Below, piece by piece: positions 4,986 to 5,812 of a DNA stretch of 5,812 nucleotides (positions are counted from its first letter, which is position 1; each line of letters begins with the position of its first letter). The stretch is from contig JAGPFK010000114.1 of assembly GCA_018056585.1 (NCBI GenBank), positions 1-5,812 on the forward strand, written 5' to 3'. This DNA is from Clostridia bacterium. GTDB lineage: Bacteria; Bacillota; Clostridia; Saccharofermentanales; UBA5734. Below the pieces are notes generated by a model that was given only the letters and a program-made list of their open reading frames with translations, did no database searches and had not been told where the DNA came from. The position numbers and the translations under genes were made by a program.

Positions 4986-5812
4986 ATGGTTGTCATTCGA
5001 AAAAAACAGCAACCCGCATTTTTGCTCTGGATCCGTGCGCGGCCCGGTCGGGTGATCGCGACGTCTTTTTTGTTGGTGATCATGATCGGCACGGTTTTAC
5101 TCTGCTTGCCCATCGCTTCACGAGACGGCCAAAGCATCGGCTTTTTGCAGGCCTTGTTTACGGCGACCTCGGCGACCTGTGTGACGGGTCTGGTGACGGT
5201 GGATACCGCGACACACTGGACCGTTTTCGGCCAGGTGGTGATCATCTTACTGATTCAGACAGGCGGTCTGGGCCTCGTGACCATCACCAGTTTTTTCTAC
5301 ACACTCATGCACCGAAAAGCAACGCTGCACACCTTGGTTGTCGCTCAGGAAGCCACCGCCAGTTTTAGCTTTTCAGATGTTTTAAGGCTGGTGCGAAAAA
5401 TCATCTACATCACTTTCACAATCGAACTGGCGGGCGGGTTGATCTTGTCCTGGCGCCTGGCCCAACGTTTTGGACTGGCCGCGGGACTTGGCAAAGGATT
5501 TTTTACGGCGATATCGGCATTTTGTAATGCCGGATTTGACCTGATGGGAAACACGCCAGGCGGGCCTTTCAGCAGCCTCACCACCCTGAATGACGACCCG
5601 ATTGCCATTTTGACCGTCGCCTTCCTGATCATTTTAGGCGGGCTGGGTTTTGTCGTCTGGACCGATCTGATTGAATGGCCGCGTGATCGCAAGCTGAACT
5701 TTCACAGTAAAGTGGTTTTAATTTTGACTGCTGTTTTCCTGACTTTTGGAACGCTTTTCTTTTATCTTTCCGAACAGGGGAACACCGCTCCAAACGCTTT
5801 AGGCCGTTTGCC
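4986..5812 (+). CDS. trkH: TrkH/KtrB-type potassium uptake channel subunit, N-terminal part (3' end outside window)
   Basis: The frame is open from ATG 4986 to the right edge (275 codons, about 60 percent of a usual 440-480 residue protein). It shows the repeated M1-P-M2 layout of the Trk/Ktr/HKT superfamily. Repeat 1 has M1 about 23-43, pore loop FTATSATCVTGLV (58-70; filter Gly68) and M2 about 80-105 with QTGGLGLVTI. Repeat 2 has M1 about 138-157, pore loop FFTAISAFCNAGFDLM (172-187; filter Gly183) and M2 about 205-225 with ILGGLGFVVW. M1 of repeat 3 begins near 242. The filter glycines mark potassium selectivity; some relatives pass sodium. It should be the membrane pore for the two RCK proteins encoded just upstream. 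GGAG (4975-4978) lies inside the end of the previous gene, whose stop is one base away, so translation is probably coupled. Confidence 0.95.
   Translation, partial: MVVIRKKQQPAFLLWIRARPGRVIATSFLLVIMIGTVLLCLPIASRDGQSIGFLQALFTATSATCVTGLVTVDTATHWTVFGQVVIILLIQTGGLGLVTITSFFYTLMHRKATLHTLVVAQEATASFSFSDVLRLVRKIIYITFTIELAGGLILSWRLAQRFGLAAGLGKGFFTAISAFCNAGFDLMGNTPGGPFSSLTTLNDDPIAILTVAFLIILGGLGFVVWTDLIEWPRDRKLNFHSKVVLILTAVFLTFGTLFFYLSEQGNTAPNALGRL

Noticed and set aside
4970..5692. Minus-strand open frames within trkH (4970-5245 and 5405-5692)
   Set aside because: The plus strand encodes clear TrkH pore loops and membrane segments across the whole stretch; these frames are shadows.

Overview
The window looks like a housekeeping stretch of chromosome from a Gram-positive bacterium of the Bacillota, most likely a Clostridia-type anaerobe. 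This rests on the infC-rpmI-rplT operon with a terminator-containing leader, the purine-rich Shine-Dalgarno sites, the thiN-type thiamine pyrophosphokinase, and an rplT / SpoU methyltransferase / trkA / trkA / trkH order that I recall from Clostridia. Base composition is about balanced and similar across all genes, and I see no mobile element, CRISPR array, tRNA or rRNA.

Layout. Positions 1-230 hold the 3' end of a thiamine pyrophosphokinase gene on the plus strand. It meets a convergent minus-strand PLP-dependent aminotransferase gene (215-1390), and the two 3' ends overlap by 16 bp with no visible terminator. The 222-bp gap at 1391-1612 holds two back-to-back promoters and a leader RNA with an intrinsic terminator and a competing antiterminator pairing. 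This is the position and logic expected of an L20-type autoregulatory leader. It is followed by infC (IF3), rpmI (L35) and rplT (L20), closed by a strong hairpin at 2785-2812.

The second plus-strand group is a SpoU/TrmH-family RNA 2'-O-methyltransferase, two tandem single-unit TrkA/KtrA-type RCK proteins, and the first 275 codons of a TrkH/KtrB-type cation channel subunit running off the right edge. These four genes are separated by only 1 to 16 bp, so they are almost certainly co-transcribed.

How the genes work together. infC-rpmI-rplT supplies translation initiation and 50S assembly proteins, with L20 the likely feedback regulator through the leader. The trkA-trkA-trkH set would form a potassium (or sodium/potassium) uptake system, with cytoplasmic nucleotide-binding RCK subunits gating the membrane pore. 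The methyltransferase sits between the two functions, as first gene of the transport operon.

I did not find a novel biological system here. The most informative non-coding signal is the infC leader attenuator. The other items worth a second look are the paired RCK proteins with divergent nucleotide-binding loops and the terminator placed just ahead of the methyltransferase operon.
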